NCBI GenBank assembly: GCA_036172665.1
Contig: CM069879.1
Span: forward strand, 20,871,924-20,935,923
Reading direction: 5' to 3'
Length of the DNA: 64,000 nucleotides
DNA from: Prosopocoilus inquinatus
Taxonomy: Eukaryota; Arthropoda; Insecta; Coleoptera; Lucanidae
Under the pieces are notes generated by a model. The model was not told where the DNA came from. It ran no database searches and saw nothing but the letters and a program-made list of their open reading frames with translations. The translations under genes were made by a program, and so were the position numbers. Of the stretch, positions 12,780 through 24,530 are shown in pieces. Position 1 is the first letter of the stretch; the number at the start of each line of letters is the position of its first letter.

Positions 12780-14960
12780 TCGTTCTCAGTTCTCGACTAT
12801 TTCAATACCAAGTACTTGATAATCATTATTGATTAAGTAACCAGTTAACATCAGTTACTCTAAACAATCAGTCACTTGAAAATTATTGATCGACAAAGTA
12901 GGCATTTACGACAGTTTCTCAAAACAATCAATTACTTGAGTCCCTGATCGATAGAATTAACTGATTGCATCAATTACTCAGAACAATCAATTAGGTACTT
13001 GAAAACCATCGATTGACTAGTAACATTAATTACTTAAAAAGAATAATTCATTGAGTAACTAACTATCAATTACACAAAGCAGTCAGTTATGATTGAATAG
13101 CTAATCAGTTACTTCAGTTACTTAAAGCAATCAATTATTTGTAAATCACTTATTGACTAACTAACCTGTTACATCAATTACTCAAAGCAATCAGTTATGA
13201 TTGAGTAACTAAGTAGTTGTATCAGTTACTCAAATCAGTCAGTTATGATTCAGTAACTAAACAGTTATATCAATTATATACTCAAAACAATCAAACACGT
13301 GAAAACTATCGGTATACTACGAGGTAGTTGATCACATTAATTACTCAAAACAATCAACAATTTGAAAATTTTAATTGTCTAACTCACCAATTTCATTAGT
13401 TACTCACTGACTTGAAAACCACTGAACCAAAGGAATCTATCGCATTAATAACTCGAAACAACAATTGTTCGATACGATCGGTTACTTGAATATGTATATT
13501 TGATTATCTGAATCACATCATTTACTTAAAATAATCAACTATTTGAAAGGCGATATTGACCAATGATTGAGTAGCAAACCAGTTACATCAGTTACTCAAA
13601 ACAATCAAATACTTGAAAACTATTGATAGACCACAAAGTGGTTAACAAAAAACAAAACAAAACAACAAAACAATCAATTTGAAAATCATAATTCTCTAAC
13701 CAACCATGTCAGTTATTCAAAGCAATCAATTACTTCAAAACCATTGATTGACTACGAAGTAACCAATCGCAATAATTACTCAAAACAATGAACTGCTTCT
13801 AAGTAATTGATTGACTACGATTAATTAGCTAATCAGTCACAACAGTAATTCAAAATGATCAAGTACTTGAAAGGAGGTGAGTAATCAATGATTGAGCAAC
13901 TCATCAGTTACATCAATTACACAAAATAATCAGATTCTTAAAACGCATTGGTAGACTACGAAATCGTTAATTACATTAATTAGTCAAAGGAATCATTTAT
14001 TTGAAAATTATGATTGTCTTGCTAACCAGTCATATTAGTTACTCAAAACAATCAATGACTTGAAAACCACCGATGACTCGAAACAATGAATTGCTTGAAT
14101 ATAATTGATTGACCAGCTAATCACAATCACAACAGTTATTTAAAACGATCAGTTACTTGAATATATTTGATTGTCTAGTAACCAATCACGTCATTTACTT
14201 AAAACAATCAACCACTTGAAAGGCGGTGATTGAGTAACTAACCACTTACATCGATTACTCAAAACAATCAAGTATTTCACTTCATTTATTCAAAACAGTC
14301 AATGACTTGAAAACTATTGATTGACTGCGAAACAGCCAGTCCACATTAATAACTCGAAACAGTGAATTGATTCTAAATAACTGATCGACTGACTAATCAG
14401 TCATAATAATAATTCAAAACGATCAATTACCGTATGTATGTGTTTGATTGATTTACTTAAAACAATAATCTTCTAGAAAGAAAATGATTAACGAATGATT
14501 GCGTAACGAATCAGTTACATCAATTAATGAAAATAATCAAATTTTTTGAAAGGTGTTGGTAGACTACGAAATAGTTAATCTTATTAATTACTCAAAACAT
14601 TCAATTATTTAAAAATCGTGATTATCTTACTAACCAATTACATTAGTTACTCAAACAATCAGTGACTTGAAAACCGCTGATTGACTAACTAATCACATTT
14701 ATGACTCAAAACAATGAATTGCTTGAAAATAATTTATTGAGTAGCTAGTCAATCACAACAATTTTCAACAGACTCAATTACTTGCATATATTTGATTGAC
14801 AGGCGACCAATCAATTGACTGGCTACCAATCAATCGACTAATCGAATCAATTACTGAAAATAATCAATTAAATTTTTGACAACAATTGTTTAAGTAAAAT
14901 CATTGAGAAGCACTTAAGAAAACAACTGATTCAACAACCGTTGATTTAGCTCCTCTTTAT
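12780..14960. repeat. Degenerate 47-60 bp minisatellite
   Basis: More than 30 imperfect copies of a unit that can be written as CAGTTACATCAATTACTC, AAAACAATCAATTACTTG, AAAACCATTGATTGAC in sequence. Spacing drifts between about 47 and 60 bp because the middle module is sometimes missing. Similar units reappear at 25745-26040. No coding frame. The degree of decay suggests an old array. Confidence 0.88.
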
Positions 14961-15219
14961 TAAAAAAAATGGTCTAGACAATTGTCGGGATAGTTATTTA
15001 TAAGTCGATTAAAAAAAAACAATCGATTATCTGGAAACATCCAACCACTCCAAAGCTATCAACCACTCCAAAGCAATGGTCTTATTCGAAACAGTCAAGT
15101 AATGTTCGAAATCGTTTCTAATCTCCAGTTAAGCATCGATTCAAGTTAATCTGAAATTAAAGCGTAGAAAACCCTGTGGTTTAATCTAAAATCAGTTAAC
15201 GATAACGTTAATGATTTTG

Positions 15220-15680
15220 TAATTAAAATTTGCGTGTCACAAAATCTTCAAGCAACCCCCGAAGATGGTGCATAATATTCAAAACGGGGGGCGGCTGAAT
15301 CCCCCCAAAACGCATTGTTTGTCAGGGATGATCATTAAAAGTACGATTAAAGTGATCGGAGCGTGTATTATACGTACGGAGCTTGGGCTATAGATGGAAA
15401 ATCAATAGGGCGAGTTGTAGCGTAGTCGAGTTAGAGAAGAGAGTCGGGGAATAGTTGCCCTAAAAGTCCTCGTGTGCAACCCCTTCCCACCCCCAAAACG
15501 CCGTGACATCCATTTCAGAGGGAATATGTATCCGCATACGTACGAGGAGCGCAAATGGACGCGGGCGCAAATATTAACGCGCAATCGCCGCAGGGGAGAG
15601 CGTCTTCTTATTTCGGGGGCGAAGGAGGACAGAGAAGGGCAATCATCTTAATAATATCAACTTGACTACCGCCCCTATGA
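15220..15680. other. GC-richer single-copy island, no gene recognised
   Basis: A block with runs of C and G and frequent CpG inside otherwise AT-rich DNA. A 60-codon open frame on the minus strand has no recognisable domain. It could be a promoter-proximal or conserved non-coding region. From 15.69 to 16.17 kb I see only AT-rich DNA with a poly-T tract near 15740. Confidence 0.35.
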
Positions 15681-16179
15681 CAAATTTAAACATCCACCGG
15701 TAATTATGTTTTAATATAGCGAAATGTACTCCTAACAGTTTAGTTTTTTTTTTTTTTTCTCAAATTGAGCTAAGGTTTTATTATTTTTTCTTAAATGAAA
15801 AGCAGGTGTCCAAATAAACTCTCGATAAAGACAGGCCATGGAAGACAGAAAAACGTTTGTCTCAGTTTACTGCCGAGGTTTATTTTTATTTACTTGACTA
15901 TTATTTATGAATTGACGAAAAGTGCTTGGTGTTGCATGCTACGACATGGGTACCTACGTCAAAAATTTATTTGGATATGTGGTATTTAATTTTCGCAAGA
16001 ATATAGAAGAATTCTTTTCAAAAATTAATTTCGCCGTATGGTATTTAATTTCCACAAAAAATGGAAGTTGAAGTTGAGTTGAACATGGATGATTTTTTTT
16101 TCTAGTAGGAAATTTATCCTTACCTTAATTTTTCAGTTTTCTTTGTTTTTGTTTTTCGTCACATCGGAACTGCTTGATT

Positions 16180-16874
16180 TATAAGCGGTGTTGCCAAAAT
16201 GACAGAATTTTCTTTTCTTGGACTTTTCTAACGAAAGTAAGGCTTAATTTCTTCAACTTCGAAACTAATTGGTAAAGTTTTTTCACTGAGAAAATATTAT
16301 CAAAGTCGTTTAATAGGTAAGCAGCGTTGGCAAGTTGAGAAGATTTTTTTCCAGAGAGAAAATTTCCCAAGTAAAAAGTGGAGAGCGACTAGTCGAAAAT
16401 TTTTGAACTACTAGAAGCAGCAATCTTATGTATAAACAATAACAATTGAAAACTGCGAACACAATGTTGCACTGGATGTTGTTTGGCATAGCTTTTTGGG
16501 AAGCGACAAAATTATCCAAGTTGCGCTTGAATTCGCCTAACGTTGCTGAACTGACTATATTGGAAGGTAGCTTGTTCCACTCTGCTATGACTCTGTTGCC
16601 AAAGAAATGTTTTCTAGGATTGGAAAGCCATCTCTCTTGTGTGAGCTTGTACTCGTGGCCTCCTAAATGGGTGTTATGGTTTCTTTTTAATACTTCGTTC
16701 AAATTACAAGCGTAAAACCCTGTCAAGATTTTGTACACTTCAATTAGGTCTCCTCTTTGTCTTCTTTCGTGAGTCGCAGACGAGTAAAGCGTTCGTGGTA
16801 AAGAATATTGCGCAGAGTTGTCGGTAATTAGGTTGCTCTACGTTGTGCCAGTTCTAAGAGTTCTATATTCTTGG
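16180..16874 (-). pseudogene. Non-LTR retrotransposon reverse transcriptase, C-terminal part (element 1, distal piece)
   Basis: Reading on the minus strand from 16874, the frame shows KNIELLELAQRRAT, then LRNILYHERFTRLRLT, then after a frameshift RRQRGDLIEVYKILTG, HEYKL, RWLSNPRKHFFGNRVIAEWN and LPSNIVSSATLGEFKRNLD. This is the standard C-terminal region that follows the RT thumb in jockey/CR1-like non-LTR elements (GDLIEVYKI..., FF..RV...WN.LP). A stop codon replaces a lysine after QRRAT, and at least one frameshift is present, so the copy is dead. The missing upstream part lies beyond an inserted second element and resumes at 19.23-19.65 kb. Confidence 0.85.
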
Positions 16875-19234
16875 ATAAAACAAAGACACATTTTTGATCC
16901 CACACGTACACTTAGTAATAGTGCGACTTGCATCGACAATATCTTTAGTGATCTTCCTTGCTTCAACAGTTTTAATGCAGTATCCTCTTTATCAGACCAT
17001 AAGGCACAAATTATTATATCCGAGACACCTTTACCTGCGACAGGCAGTACTATAAGAGAATTCACACCAAACAACCGCTCACTTTTTTTATCCAATATCC
17101 TACATGAGGAATGGTTCAACTCTTCGGATGGTGACTCTTCATTTGATAAGCTCAAGAGTGTATTTGAGTGGCATTTTAACCTACCTTTTCCTGTTACTGC
17201 CAAATGTAAGGGAGTCGGACGTAACGGTAAGTCGCCTTGGATAACGGGGGAAATTATTTCCAAAGGTAATTCTCTCCGTGATCTGCACCATATATGTTCA
17301 GCAGCTAGTAATAATAATTTAAAACATTTTTATCACCTTGCCAAGAAGGAGTGAAAGCCACTAAGATTTCATGTTACAGCAATAAAATCCTTAACTCCGC
17401 AGCATCACAGAGAAGTAGAACTATATGGAATGTGATTAAAGACTCTACTGAATCCCCCCAATCATTTTTTAATCTGGAACTGTTGGTCAACGGCAGATCT
17501 GTTAATTATCCCAAAGTTATAACAAACCTATGCAATGAACACTTTACCCCTGATTGCCATCATGTTCATCCCACTATCGAATTTCCTAAAGCCAATTATA
17601 TGCAAGCATCTAATTTCTTTATGTTCCCTACGGACAGAGCCGAAGTTGAAAAAATCTTAAAATCATTGTCTTCTAAATGGACACCTGGCTACGATGGAAT
17701 TCCCGGTTCCATTCTGGCTGACCTCAGTCACATAATAGCCTCTAAACTTGCTGATGCTATTAACATTTCTTTCTCGACTGGTTCATTTGCTCCCCCTCCC
17801 CCCTCAAACATGCTAAAGTCTTACCCATCTATAAAAATAAAGGTTCGAAATACGACATAAATAACTACCGTCCGATATCTCTATTAGCTATGTTTTCTAA
17901 AGTTTTTGAAACACTTTTCTATAATAGATTATACTCCTACTTGAAGAAGCACAGCTTTCTATCCAAATGTCAGCATGGATTCATAAAAGGCAGATCTACA
18001 GAATCCGCTATCTTTGAATGTTTAAATTATATAACGACTTGCCTGGATAAGGGGGAAGCACTCGTTGGATTGTATTTCGATTTATCCAAAGCCTTTGAAA
18101 CTTTGGACCATGATATTCTTTTATTCAAACTTGAATCTGTCGGTGTTAGAAGAGAAGCTCTAAATTGGATACATTCTTACGTTCTCAACAAGTGTTCATC
18201 AGACATATGCAACAAGGTGTAATCTCCGAGATTTTGTCTGACCCAAAATTAATTAGTAAAGGAGACCCACAGGGATCTATCCTTGGGCCACTGTTATTTC
18301 TGATCTATATCAATGACTTAGCACAAATGATGCCTTCCGTATCATTGGGCGAATATGCTGATGATACCTCCTGTACCGTAACGAGTAGCTTCGAGTCCCT
18401 TATGTGCTGAACTTGCCTCCTCAGCCATTAACGTCATGTCCAATTGGTCTGAACGGAATTACCTTTTATTTAATTTTAATAAAACTGTAGCCCTGCAATT
18501 TAAAAATGGTCCGCTGTCTTCTAATATCTTAATCAAAGTTAATGCCAAATCATTTCCAGTGTCCGACAGCGTAAAATTTTTGGATTTACACATAGATGCT
18601 TCCCTTAAGTTTAATGTCCACATCAAGTCTGTCTGTTCGAGATTATCAAAATATTGCTATGTATTACGGAACCTTAGACATTGTGTTTCAATCGACGTTT
18701 TATTAATGTACTACAGTGCCTATGTTCAGTCCATTCTCTCCTACGCTTTAATATTTTGGGGAGGCTCTCCTCATGTTCCGCAAGCGTTTGTTATGCAAAA
18801 ATTCATTATTAGAACAATGATGGCAGGAAGCCTTCTGAATCCTGCAAACCACTGTTTAAATCACTCCGTCTTTTATCCTTACCTTGTCTTTACCTCTATA
18901 ACCTTGCGGTCTTCGCCAAAACAAATCTCAATTTATTTTCAAAAAATAAAGATCAATATAATCCCAATTTATCATTAAAAACTAGAAATTTTAATAATTT
19001 ATCAATCCCCAGGAATAATACCAGCCTTGTGTATATACCGAGCATTAAAAACTTACAACCGCCTGCCTTCATCAATACGATCCAAGGATAATTTACCAGG
19101 ATTTAAACGTAAACTGAAATTGTTTCTATTGGATAGCTGTTTTTACGATTTCAAAGATTTTATTTAACTACAAGACCAAATGACGATGCCCATATCTCGA
19201 TGAGATCATTGGCCAATAATAATTAAAAAAAAAT
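16875..19234 (+). pseudogene. 5'-truncated non-LTR retrotransposon (element 2), inserted into element 1
   Basis: The order is the end of an AP-endonuclease domain (FDPTR...TCIDNIFSD...SDHKAQI), a linker, then reverse transcriptase: SSKWTPGYDGIPGSIL, NYRPISLLAMFSKVFE, QHGFIKGRSTESA, catalytic motif A FDLSKAFETLDHDILLFKLE, KGDPQGSILGPLLFLIYIND, catalytic motif YADD near 18355, the thumb (NYLLFNFNKT, SILSYALIFWG) and a C-terminus near 19.05-19.17 kb (NRLPSSIRS...LPGFKRKLKLFLLDSCFYDF). Frameshifts lie at about 17.34, 17.85, 18.22 and 18.41 kb and near 18.9 kb, so it is inactive. It begins mid-endonuclease (5' truncation) and ends in an A-run at 19226-19234, both usual for target-primed reverse transcription. 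The clade is jockey/CR1-like; a finer call needs a tree. Confidence 0.88.
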
Positions 19235-19655
19235 ATATGGATTACAGATATTGTGACCGTACTCAAGTAAAGGCCTGATATACGTTTTGTAGATGATGAG
19301 GAAAACCGTTTCAGAAATTCTAGGAAATGCTTTACGTATCACGTATATTAACTTATTGGTTTTCTTTACAATTTCTGTGATATGAGTGGCCCACTTTAAA
19401 GTTCCGGTCACTGTAACTCCAAGAGCTTTCTGAAAGTCAACCTTTTTTACATTAGTTCCATTGATGAACTGTATTTCTGGATCGTTTCTCCCAACATCCA
19501 GCGCAGTACTCTTATCGAGATTAAGAGAGACCAACCATTCATCTGTCAAAGTATAAATTATGTCGAAGTCGTCTTGAATATTGCAGGATTTTTTTGGGAA
19601 ACCCGTTAGTTTGTTATCATTAGAGAGAAGTCCCCGTACAGAGAGGAGCGCTCAT
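19228..19655 (-). pseudogene. Non-LTR retrotransposon reverse transcriptase thumb (element 1, proximal piece)
   Basis: The minus strand encodes DNKLTGFPKKS, DEWLVSLNLDKSTALDVG, KALGVTVTGTLKWATHI, IVKKTNKLIYVIRKAFPR and IYKTYIRPLLEYG followed by NICNPY. This is the RT thumb region (W.L.LN..K, LGV....LKW..HI, YK.YIRPLLEYG). Protein order places NICNPY directly before KNIELLE at the other piece, so these are two halves of one element split by element 2. The far upstream part (fingers, palm, endonuclease) is absent. Confidence 0.82.
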
Positions 19656-19739
19656 GTATCTTTCAGTTGTGACGCGATATATCTCACACTGCCAACATGA
19701 TAAGTGAGTTTAACGACTGCTTCAGAAACACACACTGGT

Positions 19740-20170
19740 TTGGAGGCCGGTGTACATTTCACCACCAAAATAGAAGACTTAATCAGATTTACGGATGCTG
19801 ATTAGGATTCAAGTGCGGATGACAGAAGATCATATACAGAATTTGCGAATTACTCTGAATGGATGACCAATATGGTATTCCAAAAACGAAGAACTCTTGC
19901 TTTGTCGTCTACTGAAGCAGAATATATAGCCCTAAAGAGGCGATACGTTTGAAGCGTTTACTTGAAGAAATGGGAATGGAAGTACCGTCGGCGATTCAGT
20001 TGTGTAATGACAATTTAGGTGCGAAGAAGCTTGCAAAAAATCTTCTTACTACTTCAGTACTTCAGCTACTTTTTCATAACAAAACTCGATTATGTCATGT
20101 GTTTTACAAAGAGAATTGATTAGTTATCAAACTGAAGGGAAAATCCGCTTTTCACTTAAGAAGACAGTTC
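19740..20170 (+). pseudogene. Ty1/copia RNase H remnant
   Basis: Frames on the plus strand read IRFTDAD, DDRRSYTEFA, RRTLALSSTEAEYIAL, then RLKRLLEEMGMEVPSAIQL and CNDNLGAKKLA, the typical copia RNase H end (DADWA.D..DRRS.TG, K..TVALSSTEAEY, ...NDN.GA..LA). Stops and frameshifts interrupt it and no LTR is visible. It is more degenerate than the copia element at 55-57 kb. Confidence 0.8.
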
Positions 20171-20454
20171 TCTGGAAAACTTATTAGTCTTTATTCGTTC
20201 ATGACAGAAGTACGTTGGTTTTTCTTTAGAAAACAGCTGTTTATTTCATCATCAGCAATTGCCAGTTTGAAGGAGTTCCTTTTATTCTAAGAGCAAAGTT
20301 TGGCGTTTTTCGTTTCTAATCGAAAACTTCTCCCCGAAACTGTTTTTTAACCTTATATTTAGTAAAGAAAATTTTTCGGGGTCGTGTATTTTATCAGAAT
20401 CAATGCCAAATTGAAGGATATCTTTTATTTTGAGAGAAAATTTGGTTTAACTTA

Positions 20455-20600
20455 CGCCAGTATTCATAGACAATTCTTAAGTTCAACTTGAAACTTAAGT
20501 CTGACTTAATATAAAATCTTTTTTTCACAGTTGATTAAGTAGAACTTAAGTAGTACTTTATTCTAAGTCAGCTCCGTCTATGTCTCAAGTCACACTTATC
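20455..20600. repeat. Left TIR and subterminal repeats of the Harbinger element
   Basis: The terminal inverted repeat (about 15 bp plus a further match at CTTAAG) is followed by several copies and half-copies of ACTTAAG in both orientations (CAACTTGAAACTTAAGTC, AGAACTTAAGTAGTAC). The matching right end, roughly 23790-23858, has GAACTTAAGTGACACTTG and GTTACTTAAGACGGG. Clustered palindromes of this kind are plausible binding sites for the element's own proteins (inference). Confidence 0.7.
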
Positions 20601-20667
20601 AATTAAGGCACGCAACAAATGTGTCAAACTTCTCTTACGGCAAAACTGAGGAAGATTATTTTCAAGA

Positions 20668-22194
20668 ATGGAAGATTTAGAAGATTTTTTTGAGTTTGTT
20701 GATGTTGTTGAGGAGGAGGAAGTAGCTGAAAACAGGTGTGCTTGGTTGTTCTGTATTTTCTGCCAAAGCTTAATTTGAAGTATTTTTAGGTTACCTAAAA
20801 GGTATATCAGAGATGTAGAAAATCCAATGGAATTTTACGCACCAACTGAATTTAAAAAGAGGTATAGATTTGATAAAGAAATTGTGAGGGATAGAATTTT
20901 ACCTATGGCAAGCATAGAAGAAAAAACAAATAACAGAGGACTACCAATACCATCAATTATGGCAGTATTAATGACGTTAAGATTTTATGCGACGGGAAGC
21001 TTTCAGGTCCTTAAATTACAAATTCACAAGATACGGTTTCCCCGGGCTGCTGGTCATCATAACTAGTGATACACTGGCTGCAATTTGCCTTACCACTGAT
21101 TTGCATGAATTAAACTAAATCTATAATACAGTATTAAATGCCCCAACTAGTAGTCCAAAGGAAACCGTACCTTTAAAAAATATCTAGTCAAAAATTAGTT
21201 TTATATATAACTGGTTACTTCAAAAAAATCAGTTTTAAGTCGACATTTTGCTGCAAATTATAAAATCTGTGACATATTTACTTTGAACTCAATTTTTTGA
21301 AATGTCTATGCAGGAATAATTTTCGTCAGACAAGAAACGCCTTCTATTATAAAAATTAATATATCTGCAGATAGTACATGGTGACCTTCGGGGATATAGC
21401 CAAGCTACAGTATCCCGAATAATTAAAACTGTTTCAATTGGATTAGCTGAAAAAGTACAGGAATTTATTAAATTCCCACCGACCCAACAGTTGCAGCGAA
21501 GGAATATTATTTCATTTTATGAAATATATAATTTTCCATCTGTGTCTGGGTGCATTGACTGCACTCATATAAGAATCAAGAATCCAGGCACAGATATAGC
21601 AGAAGTATTCCGCAACAGAAAACAATATTTTTCATTAAATGTTCAGGTTAATTATTCTTATCTTTTATCATGTAATATTGGATTCATTTTTATTTACTTC
21701 TTAAGGTGGTATCAGGTCCACACATGGAAATTTTGGATATTGTGGTTCGCCATCCGGGGTCAGCCCATGATAATACAATTTTTCAGCGCAGCCGGCTGCA
21801 TCATAGGCTTCAAAATGGAGAAATTATTGGACTATTGTTAGGGGATAATGGCTATGCATGTCGACCGTATCTTCTCACACCGTTTCTTCATCCAAATGGA
21901 GAAGCAGAAGAAAATTATAACAGGGCACACATATCAACGAGAAACATTGTTGAACGTTTATTTGGGTTATGGAAACAAAGGTTTCCTTGTTTAAAAATGA
22001 CACTTCGAACTCACCTTCGTACAAGTGTAGCAGTTATATGTGCCACAGCTGTACTTCACAATTTAGCCATAGAATTGCGTGAAGACGTCCCAGATGATGA
22101 ACCTCGAGACAATGAATTGCCAGATAACTTTAATGTACAGGACCAGCAGAATGGATTAGACTTTAGAAGAAATTTTGTCCAAATCCATTTCTGA
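20668..22194 (+). CDS. PIF/Harbinger transposase (HARBI1-like), 4 exons
   Basis: Nuclease of the PIF/Harbinger family that excises and inserts the surrounding element in the nucleus. Exons by GT..AG junctions: 20668-20735, 20790-21006, 21371-21646 and 21706-22194, joining to 349 residues, the length usual for HARBI1-type proteins. Reading phase is kept at each junction. The start is the first ATG of the frame (MEDLEDFFEFVDVV). The catalytic DDE residues are all present: the first Asp in SGCIDCTHI, the second in LLGDNGYACRPYL and the Glu in STRNIVERLFGLWKQRF. The N-terminal part contains FKKRYRFDKEIV and a helix-turn-helix-like stretch (GYSQATVSRIIKTV). The acidic tail ends NFVQIHF. No stop or frameshift is seen. 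The partner gene faces it from the right. Intron positions are inferred and would need cDNA. Confidence 0.9.
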
Positions 22195-22569
22195 AATTAC
22201 TTATTTTTTAAAATAAATAACTGAATGTTCAATATTATTTTATGTATGTTTGAAAATATTTTACTTATTTGCAATAAATTTTGATGCATATATATACATA
22301 TTTTAACGAATATCAAATAAAACAATAGATATATATTTATGGAAAAAATCTATTAAACATTTTATTTTAAACATTTTTAAACAAAAATTCAATTCAAAAA
22401 CTTAAAATCAACAAAAGGAATGTACACATATATAATAAAAAAATTTAAACAAAACAAAACAACTCAATTTAAAAAACTTAAAAACAATTCATAAAAAAAA
22501 ACTTAAAACACTTCAATTTCAAAAAACAATGAAGAAAATAAATAAAACTCAGCTCAAAATATAAAATAA

Positions 22570-23580
22570 TTACTTAAAATTACTTTTCTCTTTTTGCAAG
22601 AGAAGCTTTTCCCTTTCTAATTTTATATTTAGGCACTCGGCTTCTATTCTTGCCATTTCCATTTTTATTTGATGCAGTTCGGTTTGTTGCTGAATAGCAT
22701 CCTGTAATTTTTTAAGTCTAAGTTGTTTTTCCTTATCTATTGACCTTGTTTTTGGGTTGTAATAGTTTCTTGATACTAAAAAAAACAGTACTTGTTTAAA
22801 AATACATGGAAAAATTATAAGTTTTGAAAAACATCGGTATATGTATACTAAATTTGCCATTGCCACATTCTACCTATTTATTTCTTTTTAAGCTTACTTT
22901 TAGAATGTGATTGAGCTGATATTTTACTGCTACTTGGACGGACTGTTAAATTTTCTGGTGTATTGCTGCTCTCTCTGTTTATTTGTAGTGGTTCAGCTGA
23001 TGATTTACTTATGTCTGGTTGTTCTATGACGCTCTCTTGTATATCTACCCTCGTTTCCGTAACATTGTTATCAAGATTTGCTACAAACGCATATATATTT
23101 TATAATTGTAAATAAAACTTATTAGCAATAGCTCACCGTTACTGTCCCAATTACCAGCATCAATTTCTATATCTAAATGTGGAGCTGCAATATCAATTTT
23201 CGACAACAGGTCTTTTTCTGTGGTTATTTGTTTTATTTCTCCACCACCTGTTTGAAACATTTCCTGCTTTTCTCGGGTAATTTCCTTGCGCCTTCTATGA
23301 AGAAACAATGAAGCAATGATTTTAAAGTCAAGAAATATACCTATACTTACAGTTGCTTTAAGTTTGCCCACAATTTTTTTAATTGCTCACACGTCCTTTG
23401 ACTTTTAATTTCTGGTTGGGCATTGTACTGGGCGCAAATAACCTCCCAAGCCACCTGTTTTTGAGCCCATGTTGTGCCGCAAGTCTTTTTATTTTCAATC
23501 GTACTGCTCTGTTGGGTAACTAACTCGGCTAGTAACAATTTCTCTGTTGGAGTGTATGCCATTTTACTTTTACTAGCCAT
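22570..23580 (-). CDS. Harbinger Myb/SANT-like accessory protein, 4 exons
   Basis: Second protein of the transposon; in known Harbinger systems the Myb-like partner binds the transposon ends and brings the transposase to DNA in the nucleus. Exons on the minus strand: 23580-23351, 23294-23137, 23080-22898 and 22775-22570, with GT..AG junctions (donors GTAAGT, GTGAGC, GTAAGC), joining in frame to about 258 residues. The N-terminus has the Myb/SANT-like trihelix: YTPTEKLLLAELV, TWAQKQVAWEVICAQYN and RTCEQLKKLWANLK. Then come a basic segment RRRKEITREKQEMF, a low-complexity middle, and a C-terminal coiled coil (KQLRLKKLQDAIQQQTEL...EREKLLLQKEK) suited to oligomerisation. The start ATG has a second in-frame Met six residues later. 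Exon structure is inferred from sequence only. Confidence 0.85.
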
Positions 23581-23886
23581 TATTAAATTAACAAAATAAC
23601 AACAAACACACCCGAGACAAGAAAACAGATTACACACATGCATCATGTCACGTGTGTAAATTTGCCGACGAAACTTCCCGAAATAGCACGTCTCAACCCG
23701 ATTGAGTATTATCTTCACTAGATATATTATAGTTTGGAAAACTATCCGAGATTAACCGACAAGCTGTTTATGAAATAAAATGGGAGTGTAAGTTATACTT
23801 TGAACTTAAGTGACACTTGATGTAAGTGTTACTTAAGACGGGACTATGAATACTGGCATTAAAGGCTTCCGCGGCCGTCGTCCACG

Positions 23887-24110
23887 GTTGAATTCTTGAC
23901 TTCTGGTTGGAACCGCGTGTCTCGGATTACTTCTGCTGCCGACGTTTCGTTCTTTATTGCAGAAGAAGTTCCTCGGGGCCGCTGCTGCTGCTGGTGGTCT
24001 TTCTGCTGCTTCTTGTAAGTAGATGAGACAAGTCTCATTGACAAATTCAGAAAATTTCTGCCGGTGGTCTCGCTGCCGGAAGCCAAGAATTCAATCAGGG
24101 ACAATTTGCT
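23887..24110 (-). repeat. Dispersed repeat with hammerhead-like core, copy 1
   Basis: Matches the block at 59734-59900: GTTGAATTC, TTCTGGTTGGAACCGCGT, then GACGTTTCG and a CTG-rich tail. On the minus strand the core reads CGAGGA, a variable spacer, then GAACGAAACGTC. The CTGANGA...CGAAACGTC arrangement is the hammerhead ribozyme core described in Penelope-like elements, but here the first box is changed to CCGAGGA and stem I is poor. Source element not proven. Confidence 0.5.
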
Positions 24111-24530
24111 ATTCAGAAAGGAATTTGTCCCTCTTTTACTCCATGGAAAGTGGGTTATTGGGAAGACGGTTTGTCTTCATTTTTTTTACTCTCTGAATTA
24201 TTTATCTATTTTGTCAATGTTGCAGCCAGATCGATCTTTTATTTCTAGAAATAATTTTGGTATTCAGAAAGGAATTGGCCCCTTTTTTCTTTCGTGGGAA
24301 TTGGGACGTTAAAAAGACAATTTGCCTTCATTCTTTACTGTGTGAATTATTTATTTATTTTATCAACGTGGTTGCCAAATCTTATATATTTCAAGAAGAA
24401 ATTATGGTATTCAGGGAGCAACTTGTCTCTTTTTTCTTTCTTTCTTTCTTTCGATGAGAATTAAGATGCCAAAAAGGCCATTTGTTTTTACTTTTTTATT
24501 CTCAGAATTGAATTGAATTTATTTTCTGCA
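24110..24530. repeat. Three imperfect copies of a 147-151 bp tandem repeat
   Basis: TATTCAGAAAGGAATT recurs at about 24110 and 24260, with TATTCAGGGAGCAACTT at about 24408, followed each time by a CT-rich stretch, GAATTATTTATTTATTTTRTCAA and a GCAGCC/GGTTGCC block. Short open frames here are translations of the repeat and not genes. Confidence 0.75.

Larger units (their letters stand above)
20455..23858. mobile_element. PIF/Harbinger DNA transposon, apparently complete
   Basis: The ends read CGCCAGTATTCATAG on the left and, inverted on the right, TGCCAGTATTCATAG; both sides are flanked by TTA (20452-20454 and 23859-23861), the canonical 3-bp target duplication of this superfamily. Inside are two convergent genes: a DDE transposase on the plus strand and a Myb/SANT-like protein on the minus strand, the usual two-gene arrangement. 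The stretches just inside both ends are rich in ACTTAAG/AACTTAAGT words. The stretch between the genes (22195-22569) is AT-rich and carries both 3' ends. Both coding chains assemble without stops, so the copy may be young. Confidence 0.95.

Noticed and set aside
16446..16715. Plus-strand open frame
   Set aside because: Antisense shadow of the minus-strand reverse transcriptase C-terminus.
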